DNA of 64,000 nucleotides, from contig CAWETN010000011.1 of NCBI GenBank assembly GCA_963812075.1, forward strand, positions 62,001-126,000. Direction: 5' to 3'. Of this stretch, positions 37,190 to 46,735 are shown piece by piece. A program made the position numbers and the translations under genes. The DNA comes from JAMXLO01 sp963812075. Lineage in GTDB: Bacteria > Pseudomonadota > Alphaproteobacteria > Acetobacterales > Acetobacteraceae. The notes beneath the pieces are model-generated. The model had not been told where the DNA came from and searched no databases. It worked only from the letters and a program-made list of their open reading frames with translations. The first letter of the stretch is position 1. Each line of letters begins with the position of its first letter.

Positions 37190-38170
37190 TCACATCATCC
37201 GATCCTCCGGCGGCACCAGGTGGTGCGGCGGCTCGCCGGCCAGTGCGCGGCGGATGTTGGCGACCGCCCGTTGCAGCCCCACCGCCCCGGTGCCCGAGAT
37301 CGCCGCCGCCGAGTTGTGCGGCGAGCCGATCACGTTGGGCAGCGACAGGAACGGCTGGTCCATGCGGAACGAGCCGTGCCGGATCGGCTCGATCCACCAC
37401 GCGTCGATGCAGGCGTGGAACCGCGGCTGCGCCACCAGGTGCTGGTACAGTGCGCGCTCGTCCACCACCTCGCCGCGCGCGACGTTCACCAGGATCGCAT
37501 CGTCCTTCATGCGCGCAAGCTGCGCCGATCCGATCAGCCCGTTGGTGGCCGGCGTCAGCGGCGTGCAGACCACCAGCACGTCGGATGCCGCCAGCAACAG
37601 GTCGAGCTCGTCCGGCGTGCCGATCCAGTCGGTCGGCTCCGCGCTGCGGCCACGACGGTTGATCGCGTGCACCTTCATGCCGATGCCGCGCGCCAGCCGC
37701 GCGGTGGCGATGCCGATGCCGCCGAACCCCAGGATGCCGCACACCCCGCCCGCCAACATGCGATTGCGTGCGAACTGGTTGAACCTGCCGCTCGCCAGTT
37801 CGGCGTGCTCCACCAGCAGCCGCTTCGCCGCGGCGAGCGCCATCGCCAGCGCGTGCTCCGCCATCGGTTCGGCATAGGCGCCGCCGTTGGTCGCCACCGG
37901 AACGCCCGGCGGCACCTCCGCCAGCGGCACGAAGTCGATGCCGGCGTTGACGAACTGCAGCAGGCGGATGTCCTTCAGCAGCGCAATCTCGCCCGGCCGC
38001 AGCTCGCGCGTGGTGCGCGCCAGCACCGCGTCCGCGTTGCGCAGCGCCTCGGCGCGGCCCGCGTCGTCGAGGTCCGATAGGTGGACCGCCTGCGCCGCGT
38101 CGCCCAGCGCCTCGCTGACGATCCGGCGGCCATTGCCTTCCAGTTCGTAGACCACCACGACCGTGCTCAT
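37190..38170 (-). CDS. D-2-hydroxyacid dehydrogenase
   Basis: A 326-residue NAD(P)-dependent D-isomer-specific 2-hydroxyacid dehydrogenase. The cofactor loop is GILGFGGIGIATARLA, catalytic Arg is in VNVARGEVVDE and the terminal His in NVIGSPHNSA. The catalytic Glu region reads IDAWWIEP, close to the usual DVFxxEP. ATG 38170 has GGAG about 8 bp upstream. It is divergent from the VWA gene, with 86 bp between starts. Confidence 0.9.
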   Translation of the reverse strand: MSTVVVVYELEGNGRRIVSEALGDAAQAVHLSDLDDAGRAEALRNADAVLARTTRELRPGEIALLKDIRLLQFVNAGIDFVPLAEVPPGVPVATNGGAYAEPMAEHALAMALAAAKRLLVEHAELASGRFNQFARNRMLAGGVCGILGFGGIGIATARLARGIGMKVHAINRRGRSAEPTDWIGTPDELDLLLAASDVLVVCTPLTPATNGLIGSAQLARMKDDAILVNVARGEVVDERALYQHLVAQPRFHACIDAWWIEPIRHGSFRMDQPFLSLPNVIGSPHNSAAAISGTGAVGLQRAVANIRRALAGEPPHHLVPPEDRMM

Positions 38171-38256
38171 GCCCGGGAACTCCTTCCGATCTGTGCTCTG
38201 GATGAAACCGGCGCGGAGTGGTCTGGTAAAGCGGCGCGCAGCGATGGACCGTCGCC

Positions 38257-38997
38257 ATGTCGGACAAGCCGAACTTCGTTCTCGTCCCCGACCCCGAGCC
38301 GGACGAGCCCGCACCGAAGCCGCCGAGCCTGCTCGACCAGCTTCGCGCGCTGCTGCCGTTCGGTGCGCCGCGGCCGCCGGCGCTCGCCCCGACCCGGCCG
38401 CGGCTGATCTTCGGCTTCGACGCCACCGCCTCGCGCGAGCCTGCCTGGGCGACCGCGCGCACCGTGACCGACGCGCTGGTCAAGGCGCTGCCGGGCGAGC
38501 TCGACGTGGCGCTGGCGGTGCATGGCGGCTCGATGCTGCACACCTTCACCGAATTCACCGACAACCCCACCACGCTGCGCGACCGCGCCGCCGGCATCCG
38601 CTGCATCGCCGGCTTCACCCGGCTGCTGCCGATCCTGGCGCGCGCGCTGTCCAACCCGGGCGTGCGGGTCGTCGTCTACATCGGCGACGTGTTCGAGGAA
38701 TCGCCGGCGCGCGGCCGCAAGCTGGCCGACGAGATGGGGTCGAAGGGCATCAGGCTGATCGTCCTGCACGACACCGCCGACTGGAACGCGAAGCGCGACG
38801 CGGAGGTGTTCCTCGATTTGGCGCGGCGGACCGGCGGCTGCGTGCTGCCGTTCGACGCCAGCGCGCCGGCCCGGCTGCGCGAACTGCTGGCGGCGGTGGC
38901 GGTGTACGCGGTGGGTGGCAAAGAGATGCTGGAGGAGCGGCAGGCCGAGCTACCCGGCGCCGTGCTGCTGCTCGAGCACCTGCGCGGCGGCCGCTGA
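38257..38997 (+). CDS. VWA-like domain protein
   Basis: A 246-residue protein with a Pro/Glu-rich N-terminus (1-45) and a von Willebrand A-like Rossmann domain. The metal-ion-dependent adhesion site appears as FGFDATASREP (DxTxS), with a later GFTRLLPIL and VVVYIGDVFEESPARG providing the Thr and Asp positions. No membrane segment is visible, so it is probably a cytoplasmic binding protein. No partner ATPase (MoxR type) is nearby. Its 3' end overlaps the convergent MocR gene by 48 bp. Confidence 0.7.
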   Translation: MSDKPNFVLVPDPEPDEPAPKPPSLLDQLRALLPFGAPRPPALAPTRPRLIFGFDATASREPAWATARTVTDALVKALPGELDVALAVHGGSMLHTFTEFTDNPTTLRDRAAGIRCIAGFTRLLPILARALSNPGVRVVVYIGDVFEESPARGRKLADEMGSKGIRLIVLHDTADWNAKRDAEVFLDLARRTGGCVLPFDASAPARLRELLAAVAVYAVGGKEMLEERQAELPGAVLLLEHLRGGR

Positions 38998-40431
38998 CAT
39001 CGCCCGCAGCGCCGCCTTCCAGCCGCCGCGCGGTATCGGCGGCGAGCGCGGTCGGGGTGCCGGCAAAGCCCATGACCAGCCCGGTCATGCGCGGCGCGCC
39101 GGCGTAGTAGGCCGCCAGCGGCGACACCGCCAACCCGCGCGCACGGCACGCCTGCACCGCCGCCGCTTCGTCGGTGCCGCTCGGGCAGCCGCCCGACCAT
39201 GTGCAGCCCGCCCGGCGCCGGCGATCGGCCGCGATCGACGGGGCGTGGCGTGCCGATCGCCGCCAGCAGCGCGGCGCGGCGGCGGGCATACTCGGTGCGC
39301 ATCCGCCGGACATGCGGCGCCAGCAGGCCCTGGCGCATGAACTCGGCCAGGATCGCCTGGTTGAGCGTGTCGATGCCGCGGTCCATCAGCGTGCCCAGCC
39401 GCACGAAGGCCGGCACCAGCGGCGCCGGCACCACCGCGAAGCCCAGGCGCAGCGCCGGCGCCAGCGTCTTGCTGAAGGTGCCGCAGTAGATCACCCGGCC
39501 GGCCGCGGTCGAGCGTGGCCAGCGGCGGCAGCGGATGGCCGCTCCAGCGGAATTCCGAGTCGCAGTCGTCCTCCAGCACCCAGGCGTTCGCGCGGCCGGC
39601 CCAGTCCAGCAGCGCCAGCCGCCGCCCGATCGGCAGCGCGCCGCCCAGCGGCGTGGCGTGCGACGGCGCCACCAGCGCCAGCCGCGCGTCGGGTGCGCGC
39701 TCGATGCCGGCGGCGACGTCCAGCCCCTCGGAGTCGCTGGTCACCGGCACCGGGGTGGCGCCGGCGGCGAGCAGCGCGCCGCGGCCGGCGATGTAGCCGG
39801 GGTCCTCGACCCAGGCGGCGTCGCCCGGATCCAGCAGCAGGTCGGCGGCGATGCGCAGCGCCTGCTGGGTGCCGGCGGTGACCACGATGTTGGCCGGATC
39901 GGCGAGCAGCCCGCGCGTGGCGGCCAGGTGGGCGGCGATCTGGCTGCGCAGTTCCGGCAGGCCCTGCGGCGGCGGGTAGCCGGTGAGGTCGCTGGACAGC
40001 GTCTTCAGCACGCGGGCGGCGCAGCGCGCCCAGGCCTCCTTCGGGAACAGGTCGGGCGCCGGAATGCCGCCGGCCAGCAGCGTGCCGAGCGCCGGGTCGC
40101 GCGAGTGCGGCCGAGAGCGGGAACCGCGGCGAGGCGCTGGCCGCGCCGCGACAGCGGATTGGCGGCGGTCGGCGCCGGGACGGCTGGGTCGCGGCGCCGC
40201 ATCGGGCAGGTCGGGGGCGACGTAGGTGCCGCTGCCGGTGCGGGCGCGCACATAGCCCTCGGACGCCAGCCGCTCATAGGCCAGCACCACGGTCTGGCGC
40301 GCCACCCCCAGTTCCTCGGCCAGCGCGCGGGTGGGCGGCAGACGCGCACCGGCCGGCAGCGTGCCGGCGAGGATGCCCTGCCGCAGCCGGTCGAACACCG
40401 CCTGCTGGCGGTTTTGGTCTGGTGTGAACAT
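38950..40431 (-). CDS. MocR/PdxR-type GntR regulator with aminotransferase domain, three frame breaks
   Basis: Fusion of an N-terminal GntR winged helix (RLRQGILAGTLPAGARLPPT, GVARQTVVLAYERLASEGYV) with a class I aminotransferase-like PLP domain (LLAGGIPAPDLFP, TAGTQQALR, DDCDSEFRW, CGTFSKTLAPALRLGF with the PLP Lys). The C-terminal parts lie in successive frames. Breaks fit single inserted bases near 39494-39502, in the GGG at 39183-39185 and near 39012-39016 (+), giving 492 residues ending EQQHGAG. The linker around residues 85-115 may hide further compensating errors. Such proteins often sense pyridoxal phosphate and autoregulate. Confidence 0.87.
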
Positions 40432-40444
40432 CGCGGTTCGCGCT

Positions 40445-40473
40445 GGATTATTGGTCCAATCGGACCGTAATCC
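40445..40473. promoter_or_regulatory. Inverted-repeat candidate operator of the MocR gene
   Basis: Arms GGATTA/TAATCC (40445-40450 and 40468-40473) enclose GGTCC/GGACC (40453-40457 and 40462-40466). An inner 11-bp palindrome ATTGGTCCAAT lies inside. The site ends 14 bp before the regulator start codon, where an autoregulatory operator is expected. Binding by this MocR protein is inference. Confidence 0.5.
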
Positions 40474-40508
40474 GGCGGTCGGGCCGGGGCAAGATCAGGG
40501 AAGGGCGG

Positions 40509-40712
40509 TCAGAAGCCTTCGCGCTCGAGCCGCTTGCGCTCCAGCTTGCGGGCGCGGCGCACCGCCTCGGCCGCCTCGCGGGCCCGACGCTCCGACGGCT
40601 TCTCGTAGTGCCGCCGCAGCTTCATCTCACGGAAGATTCCTTCCCGCTGCATCTTCTTCTTGAGCGCCTTCAGCGCCTGGTCGACGTTGTTGTCACGTAC
40701 GAGTACTTGCAC
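40509..40712 (-). CDS. rpsU: 30S ribosomal protein S21
   Basis: A 67-residue basic protein with VQVLVRDNNVDQALKALKKK, REMKLRRHYEKPSERRARE and a Lys/Arg-rich tail, standard for bacterial S21 in the small subunit near the 3' end of 16S rRNA. It begins with GTG 40712 and has AAGGAGAAGG upstream. It is divergent from def. Confidence 0.96.
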   Translation of the reverse strand: MQVLVRDNNVDQALKALKKKMQREGIFREMKLRRHYEKPSERRAREAAEAVRRARKLERKRLEREGF

Positions 40713-40813
40713 TTGGCCGCCTTCTCCTTCTCTGCTGCAACCGGCCCCGCCAATCGGGGACGCGCCCTATATCATGGCGCGAAGTCAGTTCGCCAGTCCG
40801 TCCGGAGGCTTAG

Positions 40814-41359
40814 ATGGCCATCCTGAAGATCGCGCGCATGGGCCATCCCGTGCTGTTGCAGAAGTGTGATCCGGTGCCGGACCCCGGCGCGCCGGAGATC
40901 CGCCGCCTGGTCGCCGACATGATGGAGACGATGGAGGACGCCTACGGCGCCGGTCTCGCCGCGCCACAGGTGCACGTGCCGCTGCGGCTGTTCGTGTTCC
41001 GGGTGGCCGAGGCGCGCGGCAACGAGGACCCGGACGACACGCCGGTCGGCAACACCGTGGTGATCAATCCGGAGATCGAGTTGCTGACCGAGGAACGCGT
41101 GCTGCGCTGGGAGGGCTGCCTGTCGATCCCCGGGCTGCGCGCCGCGGTGCCGCGCGCGCCGCGCATCCGCTACCGGGGCGTCGACTGCGACGGCCGGCCG
41201 GTGGCGCGCGAGGTCACCGGCTTCCACGCCGGCGTGGTGCAGCACGAGTACGACCACCTGGACGGCATCCTGTATCCGATGCGGATGCATGACTTCTCGC
41301 TGTTCGGCTTCAACGAGGAGCTGGCGCGCGCCGCGGCGGCCCGGCAGGAAGGCAGCTGA
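40814..41359 (+). CDS. def: Peptide deformylase
   Basis: A 181-residue metalloenzyme that removes the formyl group from nascent proteins. The three signatures are present: GAGLAAPQV, EGCLSIPG (metal Cys) and QHEYDHLDG (two metal His and catalytic Glu). GGAGG precedes the ATG. The TGA overlaps the ATG of the COQ9 gene by one base, so the two are coupled. It may be a second def copy, as the sequence is of the type 2/3-like group found in addition to the fmt-linked def (inference). Confidence 0.94.
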   Translation: MAILKIARMGHPVLLQKCDPVPDPGAPEIRRLVADMMETMEDAYGAGLAAPQVHVPLRLFVFRVAEARGNEDPDDTPVGNTVVINPEIELLTEERVLRWEGCLSIPGLRAAVPRAPRIRYRGVDCDGRPVAREVTGFHAGVVQHEYDHLDGILYPMRMHDFSLFGFNEELARAAAARQEGS

Positions 41360-41969
41360 TGCCGCCCGAGCGCAGCGCCGACCGCGACGCCGCACTGGCG
41401 GCGCTGCTGCCGAACGTGCCGTTCGACGGCTGGACGCGCCGCGCGCTGCGCACCGGACTTGCGAGCATCGGCGTGGCGCCGGAGGAGGCGGACCAGCTGT
41501 TCCCCGGCGGTGCGCCCGACATGATCGAGGCGTTCTGCGACTGGGCCGACCGCCGGATGGCGGAAGGGCGCCGCCGCGCTTGATCCGTCGCTGCGGCTGC
41601 ATCAGCGGGTGCGCGCGCGTGATCGCGCTGCGGCTCGAGCAGAACCGTCCCTACAAGGAGGCGATCCGCCGCGCGCTCGCGCTGCTGGCGCTGCCGGGCA
41701 ATGCGCGGCTGGCGGCGGTGTGCACCGCGCGGACGGTGGATGCGATCTGGCATGCCGCGGGCGACCGGTCGGCGGATTTCTCCTGGTACACCAAGCGGGC
41801 GATCCTCGCCGCGGTGTACGGCGCCACCCTGCTCTACTGGCTGCGCGACGCCGGCGAGGACGATGTGGCGACGCTGGCGTTCCTCGACCGGCGGCTGGCC
41901 GGCGTCGGGCGGATCGGCGCAGCGCGGCGTCGGGCCGAGGCGGTGGTCGGCCGGTTGCGGCCGGCGTGA
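41359..41969 (+). CDS. COQ9-family ubiquinone biosynthesis protein, two frame breaks
   Basis: COQ9 is a lipid-binding TetR-like-fold accessory of ubiquinone synthesis that presents intermediates to COQ7. Frame 1 gives WTRRALRTGLASIGVAPEEA and LFPGGAPDMIEAFCDWADRR. A short second frame gives LDPSLRLHQRVRA. The third gives VIALRLEQNRPYKEAIRRAL, ARTVDAIWHAAGDRSADFSW and YTKRAILAAVYGATLLYW. The breaks fit one inserted base in 41568-41579 and one in the GC repeat at 41611-41620; corrected length is 202 residues. Confidence 0.87.
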
Positions 41970-42015
41970 ATTGGCCGCAGGGTCTCGCCAATACCCGACG
42001 TCCAGGAGAAACCCG

Positions 42016-42777
42016 ATGAACGACGTGCAGACCCTTTCGCAGCGCGCCGACGCGCTGGAAGAGCAGATGAGCCGCGAGCTCGATTATATCGTCATCAAGT
42101 CGCGGCTCTACAGTATGGCCGAAGGCGACATGGGGCCGCCGCCGAACGCTGCGAAGCTGATGGCCGCCAATCCGCATGCGCGCGTGCTGATGGGCGACGA
42201 TCCGCGCCTGCCGGCGATGCCGCAGAAGCCGACGCTGATGGACTTCTTCAAGTATCGTTTCGGCCCCGCCGCTCATCTGCTGCAAAGCGCGAAGCACGCG
42301 GTCAACGCCGGATTGTCCGACAACATGGTGCTGGCCTGCCTGCTGCACGACATCTCGACGATCGGCTTCATCCGCGGCGACCACGGCTACTGGGGCGCGC
42401 AGCTGGTCGAGCCCTATGTGGACGAGGAGGTCACCTGGGCGATCCGCGCACACCAGGTGCTGCGGTTCTATCCCGACGAGTCGGTCGGCTACGAGTATCC
42501 ACAATCGTATATCAAGACGTTCGGCGCCGACTACCGGCCCGATCCGTATGTCGAGGAGGACTACCAGCGGATGCGGGCGCACAGGTGGTACATGTCGGGG
42601 CGCATGATCACGGTGCATGACATCTACTCGTTCGATCCGGACGCGAAGGTGGAGCTGGAGGAGTTCACCGACGTGATCGGCCGCTGCTTCCGCCAGCCCG
42701 AACAGGGTCTGGGCTTCGACAACAGCCCGGTCGCGCATATGTGGCGCGCGATGATCCGGCCGGCGAAGTACCTGTAG
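42016..42777 (+). CDS. HD-domain phosphohydrolase-like protein
   Basis: A 253-residue protein with an HD-type metal site: AKHAVNAGLSDNMVLACLLHD, then GDHGYWGAQLVEPYV and IRAHQVLRFYPDES. The spacing resembles small HD proteins related to inositol oxygenase/PhnZ-like oxygenases as much as nucleotidases, so hydrolase versus mixed-valent di-iron oxygenase cannot be decided. AGGAGAAA lies just before ATG 42016. Downstream of COQ9 on the same strand. Confidence 0.8.
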   Translation: MNDVQTLSQRADALEEQMSRELDYIVIKSRLYSMAEGDMGPPPNAAKLMAANPHARVLMGDDPRLPAMPQKPTLMDFFKYRFGPAAHLLQSAKHAVNAGLSDNMVLACLLHDISTIGFIRGDHGYWGAQLVEPYVDEEVTWAIRAHQVLRFYPDESVGYEYPQSYIKTFGADYRPDPYVEEDYQRMRAHRWYMSGRMITVHDIYSFDPDAKVELEEFTDVIGRCFRQPEQGLGFDNSPVAHMWRAMIRPAKYL

Positions 42778-42881
42778 CACGGCGCGCCTGTCTGTCGTGC
42801 CGGTGAAGAGGGCGGGCGCGCAGCACCGGTGAGCGTATTGCCAGGTTCGGCACATCCCCGCTGCGCGCCGCCTCGCCAGGC

Positions 42882-43847
42882 ATGATCGGCCACGTCGACA
42901 ACCCGCTGCGCGGAGTTGCGCTTAGCCTTGGCGGCTCGATCGTGTTCTGCGCCGCCGATACCATCGCCAAGCAGCTGGCCGGCGAACTGGCGATCGTGCA
43001 GATCGCCTGGACGCGCTACGTCGTGTTCGCGCTGATGGCATTGCTGTTGACCACGCGCATGCCGGGCGCGGCGTTCCGGACCCGGCTACCCTGGCAGCAA
43101 TTGGCCCGCGGTATGTGCCAGGTCTGCTCGTCGCTGCTGTTCGTCCTGGGCATCCGCGATGTGGGTCTTGCCGAGGCCGCAACGATCGGGTTTATCGGGC
43201 CGATCCTGGTGACTTTTCTGGCGATCCCGCTGCTCGGCGAGAAAGTCGATGTGCGCCGCTGGCTCGCGTTGACGGCCGGCATGGTCGGTGTGCTCGTGGT
43301 GCTGCGGCCCGGCACCGGCACGTTCCATCCCGAAGGGCTGTACCGCGTCGCGTCGGCGGCGTTCTGGGCGTTCGGTACCATCCTGACGCGCCGCATGACG
43401 GCGACCGAACGCCCCGAGACCACGATCTTCTGGTCCGCCGTTTCCGGCCTCGTTGTGCTGAGCGCCGTCATTCCGTTTCACTTCGTCCCGCCGACCGCGA
43501 CGCAGCTTTGGCTGTCGGTGGCACAGGGCGTGCTGTCGTCGCTCGGACAGTGGCTGGTCATCCTTTCGCTGCGCCTCGCGCCGGTGTCCACCTTGGCGCC
43601 GCTGTCCTACACCCAGTTGCTGTGGATGACGCTGGCCGGCTTCCTGGTGTTCGGTGCGTTGCCCGATGCGTGGACGCTGGTGGGCGCGGCGGTGATCGTC
43701 GCGAGCGGTCTCTACACGGCGTGGCGGGAGCGCCGCGGCGCCGACCGGTTTGCCGACAAGGCGGCTTTTCGCCAACCTTCGGGCAATCGCCTGACCAGAG
43801 GGAGCGGACGCCATGATGACCATCGACTGCCAGGTCCACGCCTATGA
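42882..43847 (+). CDS. DMT-superfamily (EamA) transporter
   Basis: A 321-residue membrane protein with ten predicted helices in two EamA repeats. The first begins GGSIVFCAADTIAKQLAG and includes FIGPILVTFLAIPLLGE; the second includes LAPVSTLAPLSYTQLLWMT. Typical members export amino acids or metabolites. The 3' end overlaps the amidohydrolase gene by 35 bp, which suggests one operon in which the two handle the same compound. Confidence 0.88.
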   Translation: MIGHVDNPLRGVALSLGGSIVFCAADTIAKQLAGELAIVQIAWTRYVVFALMALLLTTRMPGAAFRTRLPWQQLARGMCQVCSSLLFVLGIRDVGLAEAATIGFIGPILVTFLAIPLLGEKVDVRRWLALTAGMVGVLVVLRPGTGTFHPEGLYRVASAAFWAFGTILTRRMTATERPETTIFWSAVSGLVVLSAVIPFHFVPPTATQLWLSVAQGVLSSLGQWLVILSLRLAPVSTLAPLSYTQLLWMTLAGFLVFGALPDAWTLVGAAVIVASGLYTAWRERRGADRFADKAAFRQPSGNRLTRGSGRHDDHRLPGPRL

Positions 43848-44655
43848 GCGCAACCACCCTGGCCGCCCATGGGCCGGGCATCTGGCCGGGCCGCCGCACG
43901 TCACCGGCGACGAGATGGTGGCGGCGATGGATGCGGTCGGCGTGGATGGCGCACTGCTGGTCTCACCGTTCAGCCTGTACCAATACGATGCGAGCTACGC
44001 GCTCGAGGTACGCAAGGCGCATCCCGACCGGTTCGCGCTGATCAAGCCGGTCGATCCGAACGATCCGGGCGTCGCCGACACCATCGCCGCCTGGGCCGAC
44101 ACCGACGGGACGGTCGCGGTCCGGATCATGATGCGCGACGGGGTGTCGACCGACCCGGCCGACCCGGGGCTCAACCGCGTGCTGGCGGCGGCGGCCGACA
44201 ACTCGCTGGCGGTGAACCTGGCTTGTTCGGGACGGCTGGCGCAGGTGGGCGAGCTGGCGGCGCGCAACCCTGACACCACCATGGTGGTCGACCACCTGGG
44301 ACTGTCGCAACCCCACGTCCCACCCGCGCCATCGCAGCCGTTTGGCGCGCTGCCGAACCTGCTGACGCTGGCGGCGCACGATAACGTCATGGTGAAGATC
44401 TCCGGCGCGTGCACCCTGTCGCACGAACCGTTCCCCTACAAGGACATCTGGGACCCGCTGGCGCGCATATTCGACGCATTCGGCTTTGATCGTTGCATGT
44501 GGGGCACGGACTGGACGCGAGCGACAGCGCTGCTGACCTATGAGCAGAGCGTCGAGGCGTTCCGCGTCACCGACCGGCTGTCCGACGGCGACAAGGCGGC
44601 GCTGATGGGCGAGACACTGCGCAGTGTCTATGGCTGGTCGCCGGCGAAGCGCTGA
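43813..44655 (+). CDS. Amidohydrolase 2-family protein (2-pyrone-4,6-dicarboxylate lactonase-like)
   Basis: A 280-residue TIM-barrel hydrolase. It has an N-terminal DCQVHAYE (the usual DxHxH with one position changed), GALLVSPFSLYQYD, TTMVVDHLGLSQPH, VMVKISGACTLS and CMWGTDWTRATALL with the C-terminal Asp. This is the pattern of the amidohydrolase 2/PDC-lactonase group. AGAGGGAGCGG precedes the start. It is translationally coupled to the DMT transporter. Confidence 0.85.
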   Translation: MMTIDCQVHAYERNHPGRPWAGHLAGPPHVTGDEMVAAMDAVGVDGALLVSPFSLYQYDASYALEVRKAHPDRFALIKPVDPNDPGVADTIAAWADTDGTVAVRIMMRDGVSTDPADPGLNRVLAAAADNSLAVNLACSGRLAQVGELAARNPDTTMVVDHLGLSQPHVPPAPSQPFGALPNLLTLAAHDNVMVKISGACTLSHEPFPYKDIWDPLARIFDAFGFDRCMWGTDWTRATALLTYEQSVEAFRVTDRLSDGDKAALMGETLRSVYGWSPAKR

Positions 44656-44667
44656 TCCGCTGGGTGT

Positions 44668-44702
44668 TTTGCCCCAGCGCGCCGGCGTTTGGGCGGGGCA
44701 AA
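44668..44702. promoter_or_regulatory. Inverted repeat downstream of amidohydrolase, possible activator site or terminator
   Basis: TTTGCCCC (44668-44675) and GGGGCAAA (44695-44702) form an 8-bp perfect dyad separated by 19 bp. It lies 13 bp after the amidohydrolase stop and about 110 bp upstream of the sigma-54 promoter. This is compatible with a terminator hairpin or with an enhancer-type activator site; the lack of a T tract slightly favours the latter. Confidence 0.4.
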
Positions 44703-44740
44703 TCACCCGCGAGGTTTGTTCGATGCGCGGTGGCGATTGG

Positions 44741-44755
44741 AAAACCCCAGGTTTT
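44741..44755. promoter_or_regulatory. Short dyad upstream of sigma-54 promoter
   Basis: AAAACC-CCA-GGTTTT is a perfect 6-bp inverted repeat with a 3-bp centre, located about 30-45 bp before the -24 element. It could be a binding site for the neighbouring NtrC-type activator or for a bending protein. Assignment is inference from position. Confidence 0.35.
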
Positions 44756-44783
44756 GTCTTGGATTCCGCAAACCTGACGCACT

Positions 44784-44799
44784 TGGCATGGTGTCTGCA
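44784..44799 (+). promoter_or_regulatory. Sigma-54 (-24/-12) promoter
   Basis: TGGCATGGTGTCTGCA matches the TGGCACGNNNNTTGCW consensus at all but two specified positions. The invariant GG and GC doublets are exactly 12 bp apart. The predicted start is near 44811, about 45 bp before the ATG of the small secreted protein. The next genes but one encode a sigma-54 activator and its sensor kinase. Confidence 0.75.
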
Positions 44800-44855
44800 C
44801 TGAGGGTTGCTGTCGCGATGCAGCGCGACCCAACCGCTAGGAAGGATTTCCGCAT

Positions 44856-45146
44856 ATGACCAAGTTCCTCGTTCGCACCGCTCTCTTCGCCACCGTGGCC
44901 CTGCCGCTGGCGGCCGCCAATGCCGCACCGACGATGTCGCTCGCCGGCAAGGCGATCTCCGGCGCCACGTCGGTCCAGAGCGTGCGGCAGAACAACGAAG
45001 CGCCACGCCAGGAGGACCGCCGCGCCAACCGTCGCGAGGACCGCCGCGCGTCGCTGCAGACCGGTGGCTTCGACGCCTCCGGCGTGGTCCTGGTCCGCGG
45101 ACGCCAGGCGGAAGGGGAGAAGCCGCGCGGTCACGATCCGCGCTGA
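44856..45146 (+). CDS. Small secreted Arg-rich protein under a sigma-54 promoter
   Basis: A 96-residue protein with a clear Sec signal (MTKFLVRTALFATVALPLAA, cleavage after ANA). The mature part is polar with an EDRRANRREDRRAS region, then TGGFDASGVVLVRGRQAEG. No Cys, no membrane segment and no family that I recognise. AGGAAGGA lies before the ATG. It stands alone between a sigma-54 promoter and a hairpin-plus-T terminator, so it forms its own transcription unit next to the two-component genes that may control it. Confidence 0.75.
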   Translation: MTKFLVRTALFATVALPLAAANAAPTMSLAGKAISGATSVQSVRQNNEAPRQEDRRANRREDRRASLQTGGFDASGVVLVRGRQAEGEKPRGHDPR

Positions 45147-45234
45147 CAAGACACGGCGACACGCGGGCCGCGGCATAGCCTCGCTGTGCAAATCGCGGCC
45201 TGCGTGATACCGGAAGAACGACAGACGAACCTCA

Positions 45235-45275
45235 GGCGGCCGGTGACAATTGATTTGCCAGCGGCCGGCTTTTTT
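45235..45275 (+). terminator. Rho-independent terminator after small secreted protein gene
   Basis: GGCGGCCGGTG and a second CAGCGGCCGGC segment, separated by an AT-rich loop, can pair through CGGCCG, and TTTTTT follows at about 45270-45275. It closes the unit begun at the sigma-54 promoter. Confidence 0.65.
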
Positions 45276-45389
45276 GTTACGGATGTGCAGTTGAACTTGG
45301 CCGTGACGCACCGTTGCCGGACTTCTTCATGCCCGCGGGACGGTCGCCGCGGACCTGGAACCGGGCGCTCCTTCGACCCCCGGCCTTGA

Positions 45390-46735
45390 ATGGGCATCAT
45401 GGACCGCACCCGTTTCAATCTCCGCGTTTGGTTTGCCGTCACCGGCTTCACCGTGATCGCGCTGCTGACCGCGGCGTTCGCCATGGCGATGAACAGCTTC
45501 CTGACCACCACGATGCTGGACCGCGAGGTTGCGGTCACGCAGGAGTTCCTGCAGAGCATCCTCGCCACCGAGGGCTACGGCGAGCGCGGGTTTACCAATC
45601 CCAGCGTCAGTCAGGACGAGACGTTCACTGAACTGGCCGACCACATCCGCTCGATGCCGGAAGTCCTGCGGGCAAATCTGTACAACGCGGATGGGCACAT
45701 CGTCTGGTCGACCGACCGGGCGCTGATCGGCCAGCGTTTCGAAAACAACCCCGAGCTCGACGAAGCGATGGAGGGCCGCCTTGTCAGCGAGGTCGGCCGG
45801 CTGGACGGCAACGAGAAGCCGGAGCACGTCGCGCTCGCCGCCGGCGTCACCGGGCACTTCATCGAGGCGTATATGCCGATGTGGCGCGGCACCAAGGTGA
45901 TCGGGGTGGTCGAGCTGTACAAGGTGCCGACCGCGCTCGAGGTGGGCATCGCCCGCGGGCATCGCATCATCGAGGCGTCCGCCGCGGTCGCCGGACTGGT
46001 GCTGTTCGGCACGCTCTACTGGATCGTCCGGCGCGGCGCGCAGCAGATCCAGCGGCAGCAGACCGAGTTGGGCCGCATGGAAGGGCTCGCGGCCGTGGGC
46101 CAGATGGCGAGCGCCATTGCGCACAGCCTGCGCAACCCGCTGTCCGGCATCCGCAGCTCGGCCGAGCTGCTGCGGCTCGAGCACCCGTCCACCGACCCGG
46201 TGCCGACCGAGATCATCGGCGAGGTCGATCGTCTCGAGGATTATGTGCGCGAGCTGATGGACTATGCGCGCAATGACGCGGTGTCGCTGCAGCAGGTCGA
46301 TCCGCTCGACATGGTGCACGGCACGGTCAGCCGCCTGCGCGCCGCGCTGCGGCGGGCCAAGGTGGAGGTGGCGATCGACGACCAGCGGCGGACCAGGCGG
46401 GCGGTCGAGGTGGATCCGCTGATGTTCGTCCAGGCGATGACCAGCATCGTCACCAACGCGATCGAGGCCTCGCCCGAGGGCGGCGTGCTGCGCATCGTGC
46501 TGTCCGAGCCGGACAGCCGGCACATCGAGATCAGCCTGACCGACAGCGGGTCCGGCATCCCGAAGGAGCTGCTCGCGCGCATTGCCGAGCCGTTCATCAC
46601 CACGAAGGCGCATGGGCTGGGTCTTGGCCTCGCGCTGTCGCGCCGCATCGTCGAGCGGTTCAACGGCACATTGGAGATCTTCAACGCCGAGCAGGGCGGC
46701 GCGGTGGTCAGGATCAACCTGAGGTCGGCCCGGGC

